Shown: in pieces, positions 8,705 through 16,765 of the stretch
Position numbering within the stretch: the stretch's first letter is position 1
Layout of the letters: every line of letters begins with the position of its first letter
DNA from: Nocardia farcinica
GTDB taxonomy: Bacteria; Actinomycetota; Actinomycetes; Mycobacteriales; Mycobacteriaceae
NCBI RefSeq assembly: GCF_001182745.1
Contig: NZ_LN868938.1
Coordinates: 806,001-870,000 of the forward strand
Length of the DNA: 64,000 nucleotides
Direction: 5' to 3'
The notes under the pieces: generated by a model
Told to the model about the DNA's origin: nothing
The model's input: only the letters and a program-made list of their open reading frames with translations
Databases searched by the model: none
Made by a program: the position numbers and the translations under genes

Positions 8705-8751
8705 GTCGTCGTGTGTCGCTGTCGTCGTGTGTCGCTGTCGTCGTGTGTCGC
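8705..8751. repeat. 16-bp tandem repeat, 2.9 copies
   Basis: GTCGTCGTGTGTCGCT occurs at 8705-8720 and 8721-8736, then 15 of 16 bases again at 8737-8751. The array lies in the short region between the second StyA-like gene (start at 8694) and the divergent IclR gene. It sits where the leader of the monooxygenase transcript would be, so copy-number change could affect its expression. Confidence 0.85.
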
Positions 8752-8792
8752 ACGTCCCGCGCCAGGACGTTGCTCTACTATCGAGACAGCTT

Positions 8793-8805
8793 CTCTGATA
8801 CAGAG
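8793..8805. promoter_or_regulatory. Inverted repeat in the IclR/StyA intergenic region
   Basis: CTCTG-ATA-CAGAG, two 5-bp arms with a 3-bp centre, 62 bp upstream of the IclR start and 98 bp upstream of the divergent monooxygenase start. Short odd-spaced palindromes in divergent regions are common IclR targets. This is a plausible autoregulatory and cluster operator, unproven. Confidence 0.4.
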
Positions 8806-8867
8806 CACACGGTACGCCCGCTGTGACCCCGGGCACAAGGCCGGGGTCGCCCGGCACAGGAGTGAGG

Positions 8868-9545
8868 ATGTCCGAGACGGACAAGACGGGGGTGACCTCG
8901 CAGACCCTGGAACGCGGTCTCGCGGCGCTCGAGGTGATCGCGCACCGGGGGCCCTGCAGCGCGGCCGACGTCGCGCGGGAGCTGTCGCTGCACCGGTCGA
9001 TCACCTACCGGTTGTTGACCACGCTCGAGCTGCGCGGCTACGTGGAGCGGGACGAGGCGGGCCGCTACCGGGTCGGTCCCGCCCCGGCGATGGTGGCGGC
9101 CGCGGTCCGCCGGGATCTGCGCGCGGTCGCCGAGCCGGAGCTGCGCCGTGTCGCCGAAAGCCTCGGCACCACGGCGTTTCTCGTCGTGCCCCAGCACGAG
9201 GAGGCGTTGACGCTGCTCTCGGTCGAGCCGGTCGACACCCCGGTGCACATCACCTACCGGCCGGGCCTGCGCCACGCGCTGACCCGCGGCGCCCCCGGCC
9301 TGGCGATTCTCGCCGCGTTGCCGCCGCGCCCCGACGAGCGCCCGGAGGTCACGCTGGCGCGTGACCTCGGCTACGTCCGCACCACCGGCGAGGTGGTGCC
9401 GGGCCTGAGCGCGGTGGCCGTGCCGGTGCGGTCGGCCTCCGGACGGGTCGCGGCGGTGTGCACGATGTTCGCCCCCGGCGCGGTGGACGAACGCGCGGCC
9501 GTCGCCGCGCTCACCACCGCCGCCGAGGTGTTGCGCGCCGTGTGA
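8868..9545 (+). CDS. IclR-family transcriptional regulator
   Basis: Regulator of 225 aa. The N-terminal winged HTH reads TLERGLAALEVIAHRGPCSAADVARELSLHRSITYRLL, and the C-terminal IclR effector-binding domain includes VHITYRPGLRHALTRGAPGLAILA. I chose the ATG at 8868 because AGGAG lies 8 nt upstream; the GTG at 8823 would add 15 low-complexity residues. It is divergent from the second StyA-like gene, so it probably regulates that gene and itself. Confidence 0.92.
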   Translation: MSETDKTGVTSQTLERGLAALEVIAHRGPCSAADVARELSLHRSITYRLLTTLELRGYVERDEAGRYRVGPAPAMVAAAVRRDLRAVAEPELRRVAESLGTTAFLVVPQHEEALTLLSVEPVDTPVHITYRPGLRHALTRGAPGLAILAALPPRPDERPEVTLARDLGYVRTTGEVVPGLSAVAVPVRSASGRVAAVCTMFAPGAVDERAAVAALTTAAEVLRAV

Positions 9546-9548
9546 GGC

Positions 9549-10604
9549 TCAGCCGGCCAGACCCATGCCCTCGGCCAGCATCGGCCACGAATCGTGCAGG
9601 GCCTGTTCCCAGTACGGCCAGTAATGAGTGCCGACCGGGGTGAACTCGTAGGTGGCGGGGATGCCGAGCGAATCGAGGCGGTTCTTCAGGTTGGCCGTGC
9701 ACTGGTTGACGGCGGCTTCGATGATCACGCCCAGGCCAAGGTTCACCGCGCCCATCGGGCCGGGTGCGGCGTTCAGGTAGTACTGCACGTCCTCGAGGAC
9801 CGGGATGCCGCTGCCGGTGGAGATGTAGAGCTGGGTGCCGCGCAGTTTCTCCGCGTTGACGACCGGATCGTTCTCCCGCCACAGCGGGCTGTCGTCCGGG
9901 CCGTACATGTTCTCGGTGTCGCCGCCCGCCCAGGTCTCCACCGCCAGCTTCACGAACTGCCGACCGGTGGGGTCGGCGATCTGCGCGCAGCCGCTGTAGG
10001 CGGCCACCGACCGCCACAGGCCGGGCTTGGCCTCGGCCAGTTGCAGCACCGAGGTGCCGGAGGTGGACAGGCCGGTCAGGGCATTGCGGCCGGTGGATCG
10101 CAGGGTCGCGTCCAGCAGGGGCGGAAGTTCCTCGGTGAAGAAGGTCCGCCACTTGTTCATTCCGAGCTCGGGGTCGCGCCGCAGCCAGTCGGTGTAATAG
10201 CTGCCGCGGCCGCCGATCGGCTGGATCACGTTGACCGGCTTGTCGGCCAGCCAGTCCAGGGCGTGGGTGGCCGCGGCCCAGCTGGCCGTGCCCTCGCCCC
10301 CGTCGAGACCGTTGAGCATGTAGAGATTGGGCGCGGGGACGGAGTCGTCGGCGGGGCGCTGTACATCGACGGCGATCTCGGTGTCCATCGCCGCCGAGTA
10401 GACAGTCAGATGCCAGGTGCGGCCCTCCTTCACCACCGAGGTGACCGAGGACGCCTTCGCCGGCTCGGCCGTGCCCGCCCCGGCGAACGCGGTCACCGAC
10501 AGGGCCGCGGCGAGCACGGCGGCCCCGGCGCGGCGCGCTCGCCGAGCATGTCTGCGCGTTCCGGTTGGTGCCGCACTCGTCGATCTCCGTGTCCCAGAAC
10601 GCAT
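9549..10604 (-). CDS. Antigen-85-like secreted esterase / mycolyltransferase
   Basis: Secreted alpha/beta-hydrolase of 351 aa in the esterase D/antigen 85 family, which transfers mycolic acids to trehalose or arabinogalactan in mycolate-containing actinomycetes. The N-terminus is Arg-rich followed by a hydrophobic signal sequence ending near GTAEPA. LYMLNGLDGG, the nucleophile-elbow region GLSTSGTS (about residues 178-185) and the C-terminal THYWPYWEQAL, which corresponds to the catalytic-His region HSWxYW of antigen 85, are all present. It stands alone, convergent with the IclR gene. Family membership is good; whether it acts on mycolates is inference. Confidence 0.88.
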   Translation of the reverse strand: MRSGTRRSTSAAPTGTRRHARRARRAGAAVLAAALSVTAFAGAGTAEPAKASSVTSVVKEGRTWHLTVYSAAMDTEIAVDVQRPADDSVPAPNLYMLNGLDGGEGTASWAAATHALDWLADKPVNVIQPIGGRGSYYTDWLRRDPELGMNKWRTFFTEELPPLLDATLRSTGRNALTGLSTSGTSVLQLAEAKPGLWRSVAAYSGCAQIADPTGRQFVKLAVETWAGGDTENMYGPDDSPLWRENDPVVNAEKLRGTQLYISTGSGIPVLEDVQYYLNAAPGPMGAVNLGLGVIIEAAVNQCTANLKNRLDSLGIPATYEFTPVGTHYWPYWEQALHDSWPMLAEGMGLAG

Positions 10605-10664
10605 TTCCTACCGCCTGCCTGATGTCGCTGCGCCGTGGGGCGTCAGCTGTGGTCTACCGAACCG

Positions 10665-11282
10665 CTACATCCTCGCCGACGGCGGCGTCGTTACGTCGAC
10701 TTCGTCCCGGCGTTCCGCGCGGGCGGGCGGTGTGCCGTTGCGGCCCAGTTCCCACACGGGCCCGAACAGGAGCCAGAAGCCGACGATCACCCAGACCCGC
10801 GCGATCCACGCCAGCAGGACCGGGTCCTGGTCGGGCGAGGCGATCAGCACCACCAGGCCCAGCAGCACAACGGAACTGACGGCCGCGGCGGCGACCACGC
10901 GCAGCCACTCCTGCCACAGGCGGCGCCGGCGTTCCGGGCCCGAGCGCGGCATCCGCTGCGGCGGCGGGCCACCGGCGAACCGGTGTGCGAAGCGGGCATC
11001 CGCCCAGCGGATCACCGTCGGCCCGAACGCCACGGAGAAGCCGAGGTAGAGCCCGGCCAGTCCGTGGGTGTCGTCGGCGGGCGCGCCGCGATGCAGGTCG
11101 ACGGCCGTGGCCACCACCAGGACCACGTCCAACAACGGAATCATCAGCAGCACAACGGTGCTCGCGGTGCGCAGGCGCGCCGGATAGCGCAGGGCCAGGC
11201 CGAGGCCGAGCAGCACCCACAGCCCGATCTCGCAGCCGAGGATGACGGCGGCGATCGGGTGTTCGCCCAGGAATTCGCTCAT
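10665..11282 (-). CDS. Multi-pass membrane protein of unknown function
   Basis: A 205-aa protein with about five hydrophobic segments (for example AAVILGCEIGLWVLLGLGLAL near the N-terminus, STVVLLMIPLLDVVLVVATAV, and two more after residue 125). A charged cytoplasmic-type loop (PRSGPERRRRLWQEWLR) lies in the middle and the tail is charged. I do not recognise a family. It is divergent from a TetR-type gene, with two matching operator-like palindromes between them, so it is probably the target of that regulator and may be a small-molecule or envelope membrane factor. Confidence 0.72.
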   Translation of the reverse strand: MSEFLGEHPIAAVILGCEIGLWVLLGLGLALRYPARLRTASTVVLLMIPLLDVVLVVATAVDLHRGAPADDTHGLAGLYLGFSVAFGPTVIRWADARFAHRFAGGPPPQRMPRSGPERRRRLWQEWLRVVAAAAVSSVVLLGLVVLIASPDQDPVLLAWIARVWVIVGFWLLFGPVWELGRNGTPPARAERRDEVDVTTPPSARM

Positions 11283-11295
11283 CGGACCACCTTGT

Positions 11296-11342
11296 TAGCT
11301 CAGTCGTGCTACAACGGACCTCAATCTAGCACAGTTGCGCTA
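11296..11342. promoter_or_regulatory. Paired operator-like palindromes between membrane gene and TetR gene
   Basis: Two copies of a 16-bp imperfect palindrome, TAGCTCAGTCGTGCTA at 11296-11311 and TAGCACAGTTGCGCTA at 11327-11342, fill the 70-bp divergent region. The start-to-start spacing is 31 bp, close to three helical turns. They share the pattern TAGCNCAGTYGYGCTA. This is the arrangement expected for cooperative binding of a TetR dimer pair controlling both divergent genes. Confidence 0.7.
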
Positions 11343-11352
11343 ATATCGGCGC

Positions 11353-11955
11353 ATGCCGAAGACGATCGACCGGGAACAGCGCAGGGCCGAGATCGCGGCG
11401 GCGGTGTGGCGGTTGATCGACCAGTCCGGTGTGAGCGCGGTGTCGCTGCGCACGGTCGCCGCCGAAGCGGGGCTGGTGCTCGGCTCGCTGCGGCACACCT
11501 TCCCGACCAAGGCCGACCTGCTCGCCTACGCGATGGAACTGGTGTTCGTCCGCGCCGAGCAGCGAGTGTCCGCGCACGCCGCGATCGGTGATCCCCGCCG
11601 GCGCGCCCTGGCGATGCTGCTGGAACTGCTGCCGCTGGACGAGCAGCGGCGCATCGAAATGCGCGTCGACCTCGCCTTGGTCGCCGAGGCCCCGGCACAT
11701 CCCCGCCTCGCCGAGCTGGCCGGGCGCGCCCACACCGCCGTCGCCGCGCTCTGCCACGATCTGTGCGCGGACCTCGCCGCGCACGGCCTGCTGCACACCG
11801 CTCGCGCGGTCGCCGTCGAGGCGCGGCGGCTGCACGCCCTCGTCGACGGCACCGCGCTGCACCTGCTCGTGGCTCCCGAGGAGGCCGCCACGGCCGAAAC
11901 GCTGATCGCGGACTACCTGGCCGACCTCGGCGCGCCCCCGCCGCGCCGCCGCTGA
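11353..11955 (+). CDS. TetR-family transcriptional regulator
   Basis: Regulator of 200 aa. The N-terminal TetR HTH is clear (AAVWRLIDQSGVSAVSLRTVAAEAGLVLGSLRHTFPTKADLLAYAM). The C-terminal half is all-helical, of the PfmR/BetI-like TetR_C type. The ATG at 11353 lies 10 nt after the second operator-like palindrome, so binding there would block its own transcription. The divergent membrane-protein gene is the most likely additional target. Confidence 0.92.
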   Translation: MPKTIDREQRRAEIAAAVWRLIDQSGVSAVSLRTVAAEAGLVLGSLRHTFPTKADLLAYAMELVFVRAEQRVSAHAAIGDPRRRALAMLLELLPLDEQRRIEMRVDLALVAEAPAHPRLAELAGRAHTAVAALCHDLCADLAAHGLLHTARAVAVEARRLHALVDGTALHLLVAPEEAATAETLIADYLADLGAPPPRRR

Positions 11956-12024
11956 CCTCGGCGGCGGGTATCCGATCGCGGCGAGATCCGGCACCGCGAC
12001 GGTGGCGACGGGCAGGATGGAGGG

Positions 12025-12546
12025 GTGGCGGACACACCAGCGGATCGAGACTTCACCTATCCGGAGGTCGGCGCGACGCGCGGCGCACTGCCCGCGGGCT
12101 ACGACCACCTGCGGCTGCGCCGCGAGATCGGCCGCGGCCGCGCCGATTTCGAACGCCTCGGCGACGCGGTGCTGGCCTTCCGGATCCAACGCGGCCTGCG
12201 CATCCTCGACCACGCCGAGACTCCGGTCGCCGAACCGGGTGCGGCGGTGACCGTGCGGCTCGGCCTCGGCCCGCTCGGGCTGCGGGCCCCGTGCCGGGTG
12301 GTGTATGTGCTCGACGAGGAGAACCGGCGCGGCTTCGCCTACGGCACCCTGGCCGGGCACCCGGCGCGGGGCGAGGAGCTCTTCGCCGTCGACTACGATC
12401 CCGCGACCGGGACCGTGTACGGCGAAACCGTCGCCTTTTCCCGCCCCGCCACCTGGTACACCCGCCTGGGCGGCCCGCTCACCCGGCTGGCGCAGCGCCT
12501 GGCCGCCCGCGCCTACCTGGCCACCCTGCGCCGCACACCCCGCTGA
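12025..12546 (+). CDS. DUF1990 family protein
   Basis: A 173-aa protein resembling DUF1990: N-terminal FTYPEVGATRG, then LRREIGRGRADFERLGDAVLAFRIQRGL, and later CRVVYVLDEENRRGFAYGTLAGHPARGEE. This family has a START-like fold and no established function; plant and bacterial members occur as single-domain proteins. It starts with GTG at 12025, preceded by GGATGGAGG. It is followed by a Nudix gene on the same strand, with a 92-bp gap and no obvious link. Confidence 0.8.
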   Translation: MADTPADRDFTYPEVGATRGALPAGYDHLRLRREIGRGRADFERLGDAVLAFRIQRGLRILDHAETPVAEPGAAVTVRLGLGPLGLRAPCRVVYVLDEENRRGFAYGTLAGHPARGEELFAVDYDPATGTVYGETVAFSRPATWYTRLGGPLTRLAQRLAARAYLATLRRTPR

Positions 12547-12638
12547 CCACCACGAGTCCGCCTCCCGCGGAACAGCGCGTCCCGCCGGCCGGGACACGGC
12601 GGTGCCGGGCCGCTCGACGGGTGGGGCAAGATCGAACG

Positions 12639-13328
12639 ATGGGTACAGAGGTGGTTCCCCACGACATGGCCGCGTTCCGCGCGCTCGCGCGGGCCCGGCT
12701 GGCCGAGTTCCCCCGCATCGCGGTGCCCGACGCCCCGGGTATGCGCCGGGCGGCGGTCGCGCTGTGCGTGGTGGCCGAGCCGGGCGGGTCGCTGTCGGTG
12801 CTCGTCATCAAGCGCGCCTACCGCGGCCGCAACGCCGGACAGTGGGCGATTCCGGGCGGCAGGCTCGAGCCGGGGGAGACCGCCCAGCAGGCCGCGCTGC
12901 GCGAACTGCACGAGGAACTGGGCGTGCGCGTCGACCCGGCGGATGTGCTCGGACTGCTCGACGATTTCCCCGCCGCGTCGGGTTTCGCGATCACCCCGGT
13001 CGTCGCCACCCTGTCCGGCCCGGCCGACCTGCGCCCCAGCCCCGACGAGGTGCATTCGGTGCATCACGTCGACCTGGACCGGCTCGCCGCCGACGACGTC
13101 CCGCACTGGGTGCACCCCGAGGATGCGGCCCCGCACACCGTCCCCGGCGCACCGGACGTGCCCATCGGCCGCCCGGGCCTGCTGCAGATGCGGCTCGGTC
13201 CGCGCATGACCATCCACGCACCCACGGGCGCGCTGCTGTGGCAGTTCCGCGAAGTCGTCCTGCTCGGACGCACCGCCACCGACGCCAGGGTCGCCGACTT
13301 CCTCCAGCCCGATTGGACCCACCGCTGA
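12639..13328 (+). CDS. Nudix hydrolase
   Basis: Pyrophosphohydrolase of 229 aa. The Nudix box GX5EX7REX2EEXG is intact at about residues 74-96 (GRLEPGETAQQAALRELHEELGV), supplying the divalent-metal ligands. The context resembles CoA pyrophosphatases (NudL type): the N-terminal segment AAVALCVV and the loop NAGQWAIPGGRLEPGE, and a C-terminal region with the P-x-G-rich VPIGRPGLLQMRLGP. A CoA-diphosphatase role is possible but not certain. I chose the ATG at 12639; the frame is open upstream only through the preceding gene. Confidence 0.9.
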   Translation: MGTEVVPHDMAAFRALARARLAEFPRIAVPDAPGMRRAAVALCVVAEPGGSLSVLVIKRAYRGRNAGQWAIPGGRLEPGETAQQAALRELHEELGVRVDPADVLGLLDDFPAASGFAITPVVATLSGPADLRPSPDEVHSVHHVDLDRLAADDVPHWVHPEDAAPHTVPGAPDVPIGRPGLLQMRLGPRMTIHAPTGALLWQFREVVLLGRTATDARVADFLQPDWTHR

Positions 13329-13412
13329 ACTGATCAGTTTTCGAGAAGCCCGCCGTCGGGTGCGCGTCCTACCGTGAAGTCACCGAACGAACCGACCGGG
13401 AAGGACGACGAC

Positions 13413-13856
13413 ATGACCGCCGCGAAGACCACCAGTTACGAGGGTTTCACCGAGGCCGAGCGCGAAGCGATGAAGGACCGCGCCCGGGAGCTGAAGGCCA
13501 CCCGCCGCGGCAAGGGCGCCAAGAAGGACACCGAGCCCGAGGTGCTCGCCAAGATCGCCGAGATGTCCGAGGCCGATCGCGTCCTGGCCGAGCGCATCCA
13601 CGCACTGGTCGAGCAGAACGCGCCGGAACTCACCGCCAAGCTCTGGTACGGCATGCCCGCCTACGCCAAGGACGGCAAGGTGCTGTGCTTCTTCCAGCCC
13701 GCCGCCAAGTTCGGCGCCCGCTACGCCACCTTCGGCTTCAACGACATCGCCACCCTCGACGAGGGCACCCTGTGGCCGACCAGCTTCGCGGTCACCGCGC
13801 TGAGCGCCGCCGACGAGGAACGCCTGGCGGCGTTGCTCCGTAAGGCTGTGGCGTAG
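13413..13856 (+). CDS. DUF1801 domain protein (YdhG-like)
   Basis: A 147-aa protein with the DUF1801 signature AKLWYGMPAYAKDGKVLCFFQPAAKFGARYATFGF. The N-terminus is rich in Lys/Glu (GFTEAEREAMKDRARELKATRRGKGAKKDTEPEV). The family includes frataxin-like iron-binding YdhG, but most actinobacterial members are uncharacterised. I chose the ATG at 13413 because it is preceded by a GGAAGGA ribosome-binding site; the ATG-equivalent start at 13374 adds an unconserved 13 residues. Confidence 0.85.
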   Translation: MTAAKTTSYEGFTEAEREAMKDRARELKATRRGKGAKKDTEPEVLAKIAEMSEADRVLAERIHALVEQNAPELTAKLWYGMPAYAKDGKVLCFFQPAAKFGARYATFGFNDIATLDEGTLWPTSFAVTALSAADEERLAALLRKAVA

Positions 13857-13872
13857 TACCCGGTGGGCTCGG

Positions 13873-14892
13873 TCAGCGGTCGAAGCCGGCGCGCTTGTGG
13901 TCACCGAAGGGCTCGTCGCGTTCCCGCACGGCCTCGCGGAAACCGACGGTGGCCGAACGCATCTGGAAGGCGTAGCCCTCACGGGTGTGGCGGGCGATGC
14001 CGTCGAAGACCGTGCTGATCATGCCCGAGGTGGCCACGCCCTGGGCCAGCAGCGCGGAGTTCAGGGCGAGTTTGGCCATCATCAGCTGGTTCACCGGCAT
14101 CCGGGCGATGCGCTGCACCAGCGCCTCGGTGCGTTCGTCGAGCTCGTCCGCCGGGCAGGACTCCACCGCGAGCCCCCATTCGGCGGCCTGCGCGCCGCTG
14201 AGGCAATCGCCGGTGAACAACAGGCGCTTGGCGCGCTGATCGCCGAGGCGGTGCGCCCACATGCCGCCCGCCGGGATGCCCCACACCCGGGCGGGCGGAT
14301 AGCCGATCTTGGTGTCGTCGGCGCAGATGATCTGGTCGCAGTACAACGCGATGTCGGTGCCGCCCGCGACGGCGAAACCGTGCAGTTTGGCCACCGTCGG
14401 CTTGTTCGCGTGCAGCAGGCTGGCGAAGCCGCGGTTGAAGCGGCTCATCATGGCGTAGTCGAGCATCGGATCCCAGGTGCCCCACGGGTTGTGGTTGGCT
14501 GCGTGCACCATCGGGTCGGTGACGGTGCCGGCGGTGTCGTGGGTGCGGTCGTCGCTCGCGCCGCCCTGTTCGGCGAACAAGCCGAGGTCGTAGCCGCCGC
14601 AGAAGCCCTTGCCGCGGCCGGCGAGCAGGATGACGTGCACCCGCGGGTCCAGATCGGCCCGCTCGACGGCGTGCGCGAGGTCCAGCGGGGTGTCGGGGGT
14701 GATCGCGTTGCCGTGCTCGGGGCGGTTGAAGGTGATCCGGGCGACGCGCCCGTCGCGTTCGTAGGTGAGCGTGCGGTACTCGTGGGCGTCGGTGGGGTCC
14801 GGGCGCTGCGTCCACGGGGAGTCCGGGACTTCGGTCCAGTTCTCGTACCAGGCGGCGGCGCGCTGCCCGTCGTGGGTGGGGTTGTCGGACAC
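13873..14892 (-). CDS. Enoyl-CoA hydratase/isomerase (crotonase) family protein
   Basis: Crotonase-fold enzyme of 339 aa, longer than the usual 260. The extra length is an N-terminal extension (AAAWYENWTEVPDSPWTQRP) and an insertion near residue 130. The core EYRTLTYERDGRVARITFNRPEHGNAITPDTPLDL and the oxyanion-hole motif FCGGYDLGLF are clear. Homologues of this extended type are common in mycobacteria and nocardiae, with unknown substrates. I chose the GTG at 14892, with GAGAGGA a few bases upstream. It is divergent from a TetR gene with a strong palindrome between them, so the TetR protein probably controls it. Confidence 0.9.
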   Translation of the reverse strand: MSDNPTHDGQRAAAWYENWTEVPDSPWTQRPDPTDAHEYRTLTYERDGRVARITFNRPEHGNAITPDTPLDLAHAVERADLDPRVHVILLAGRGKGFCGGYDLGLFAEQGGASDDRTHDTAGTVTDPMVHAANHNPWGTWDPMLDYAMMSRFNRGFASLLHANKPTVAKLHGFAVAGGTDIALYCDQIICADDTKIGYPPARVWGIPAGGMWAHRLGDQRAKRLLFTGDCLSGAQAAEWGLAVESCPADELDERTEALVQRIARMPVNQLMMAKLALNSALLAQGVATSGMISTVFDGIARHTREGYAFQMRSATVGFREAVRERDEPFGDHKRAGFDR

Positions 14893-14972
14893 GGGGTTTC
14901 CTCTCACGGGGAGTGTGCCCGCCCGGTTGCGCACGGTGCGGGCCTCGTGGGGGAGTGTGGCTCGAGCACCGA

Positions 14973-14996
14973 TTGACAGTCAATGGTGACTGTGAA
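14973..14996. promoter_or_regulatory. TetR-type palindrome between crotonase and TetR genes
   Basis: Arms ACAGTCA and TGACTGT are perfect inverted repeats separated by ATGG. With flanking bases the arms are TTGACAGTCA and TGACTGTGAA, one mismatch in ten. The site is centred in the 141-bp divergent region between the enoyl-CoA hydratase gene and the TetR gene, 38 bp before the TetR start. It is a strong candidate for the operator of the TetR protein. Confidence 0.7.
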
Positions 14997-15033
14997 ATCG
15001 TGATCGGCGTTCCGACACCCGAGAGAGCCGCCC

Positions 15034-15627
15034 ATGACCACCCGTGCCGAGCAGAAACGGGCCACCCGGCAGCGGATCCTGGACGCGGCCGCGGCCCTGC
15101 TCGCCGACCGCGGCTACGCGGCCCTGTCGACGTTGGCCGTCCAGCAGGCCGCGGGCGTCAGCCGTGGCGCGCTGCTGCACCACTTCCCGACGAGCCACGA
15201 CCTCACCGCCGCGCTCGTCGCCCACCTGGTGACCCTGAACGAGGCGGCCACCCGCGCGGAAGTCGCGGCACTCGGCCCCGCCGACCCGATCGAGCGCACC
15301 CTCACGGCCCTCTCGCGCACCTTCGCCCGCGCACCCGCGCGCGCCGAACAGGAACTGTGGTCCGCCGCGCGCACCGACCCCGCCCTGGCCGCCGTCCTCC
15401 GCGCCGCCGAGCGCGCCGCCGGCCGTGACCTCGTCCGCGTGGTCGACGACCTGTTCGGCCCCGACATCACCGCCCACCCCCGCTACCCGGCGATCCGCGA
15501 CCTCACCATCACGATCCTGCGCGGCGTGTCGGCCGCCCGGCCGCTCCGCGAGAGCTCCCGCGCCGAAACGGCGACCCTGGCCCACTGGGCCGACACCATC
15601 CGCCTCCTGCTCGGGACGGTCGAGTAG
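15034..15627 (+). CDS. TetR-family transcriptional regulator
   Basis: Regulator of 197 aa. The N-terminal HTH reads RATRQRILDAAAALLADRGYAALSTLAVQQAAGVSRGALLHHFPTSHDLTAALV, with the TetR wing HHF. The C-terminal helical domain is of the general TetR_C type. A palindrome at 14973-14996 lies just upstream, in the space shared with the enoyl-CoA hydratase gene. Repression of that gene, relieved by an acyl-CoA ligand, is the expected logic by analogy with FadR-like TetR regulators. Confidence 0.93.
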   Translation: MTTRAEQKRATRQRILDAAAALLADRGYAALSTLAVQQAAGVSRGALLHHFPTSHDLTAALVAHLVTLNEAATRAEVAALGPADPIERTLTALSRTFARAPARAEQELWSAARTDPALAAVLRAAERAAGRDLVRVVDDLFGPDITAHPRYPAIRDLTITILRGVSAARPLRESSRAETATLAHWADTIRLLLGTVE

Positions 15628-15733
15628 ACGGCTGTCCCACCGCAGCATCGGCGCGACCTGCCCGTGTCCGAGATGGATTACGGAGATCGGCCGAACCTTC
15701 CCCGGAGCCTGCGACGGTCGATACGATCCGCGT

Positions 15734-16762
15734 GTGCCCGCGCTGATCCGGACCCTGTTTCCCGTCGCGCTGCTGATCGCGGCGATCCTGGCGCCCGCCG
15801 CACCCGCGGGGGCCGAACCCGAGCCGACGACGTGGTTGTGCCGTCCGGGGCAGGCGGGGCCGTGCGGTGACCGGCAGGACGCGCCGGTCGACTGCTTCTA
15901 CGTCTATCCGACGGTGTCGTTGCAGCAGACGACCAACGCCGACCGCAGCATCGGACCCGAGCAGCGGGCCGTCGCCGCGCTGCAGGCCGCGCCGTTCGCC
16001 GAAACCTGCACGGTGTGGGCGCCGGTCTACCGGCAGAGCACGCTGCTGAGCTTGCGCAACGCACCCGGCCCGGAGCGGTCGGCCGCGCTGGATCTGGCCT
16101 ACGAGGACCTGCGCGCGGCGTGGGTCGACTATCTGGCCGACCACAACAACGGACGCGGCGTGGTGCTGATCGGGCACTCGCAGGGAACGGCCATGCTGCG
16201 CACGCTGATCCGGCAGGAGATCGAGGGCAGGCCGGTGCAGCGGCAGCTCGTCTCGGCGTTGCTGTTGGGCGGGAATGTGCTGGTGCGCAAGGGGGAGACG
16301 GCCAGGGGCGATTTCGCGACCGTGCCCGCCTGCGAGCGCGCCGACCAGATCGGTTGTGTGGTGGCGTTTTCCGCCTACGGCGAGCTGCCGCCGGACATCC
16401 GCTACGGGTTCGCCCCGACGGTGCCCAACACCTCCGGCACCCGCGGTGCCTTCCCCTACGGTCCCGACTACGAGGTGCTGTGCACCGACCCGGCGGCGTT
16501 GGTGGGCCGGGCCGGGCAGCCGCTGCGCGGCATCCTCGCCGGACGTGAGGTGCAGGGCTATCGCGGCCGCTGCCTGGACGGCGACGGACCGCACGTGCTG
16601 CTGCTCGAGGCCGACCCCGCCGCGGCGGTGCCACCCGCGAACGCGCTCCCGGCCGTGCCCGACCGCTCCTGGGGCCTGCACCTGCTGGACGTCAACGTCG
16701 CCCAGCGCGACCTGATCGACCTCACCGCCCGCCAGGTGCAGAGCTACCTCGCCGGGCACTGA
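15734..16762 (+). CDS. Secreted DUF3089 alpha/beta-hydrolase
   Basis: Secreted hydrolase of 342 aa of the DUF3089 family (lipase-like, mostly actinobacterial). A Sec signal peptide (LIRTLFPVALLIAAILAPAAPAGA) is followed by WLCRPGQAGPCG, then VDCFYVYPTVSLQQTTNADRSIGPEQ, diagnostic of the family. The nucleophile elbow GHSQG has Ser149. Several Cys residues suggest disulphides in the mature protein. The GTG at 15734 was chosen because it places the signal peptide at the N-terminus. The substrate is unknown; esters or lipids are likely. Confidence 0.85.
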   Translation: MPALIRTLFPVALLIAAILAPAAPAGAEPEPTTWLCRPGQAGPCGDRQDAPVDCFYVYPTVSLQQTTNADRSIGPEQRAVAALQAAPFAETCTVWAPVYRQSTLLSLRNAPGPERSAALDLAYEDLRAAWVDYLADHNNGRGVVLIGHSQGTAMLRTLIRQEIEGRPVQRQLVSALLLGGNVLVRKGETARGDFATVPACERADQIGCVVAFSAYGELPPDIRYGFAPTVPNTSGTRGAFPYGPDYEVLCTDPAALVGRAGQPLRGILAGREVQGYRGRCLDGDGPHVLLLEADPAAAVPPANALPAVPDRSWGLHLLDVNVAQRDLIDLTARQVQSYLAGH

Positions 16763-16765
16763 GCC

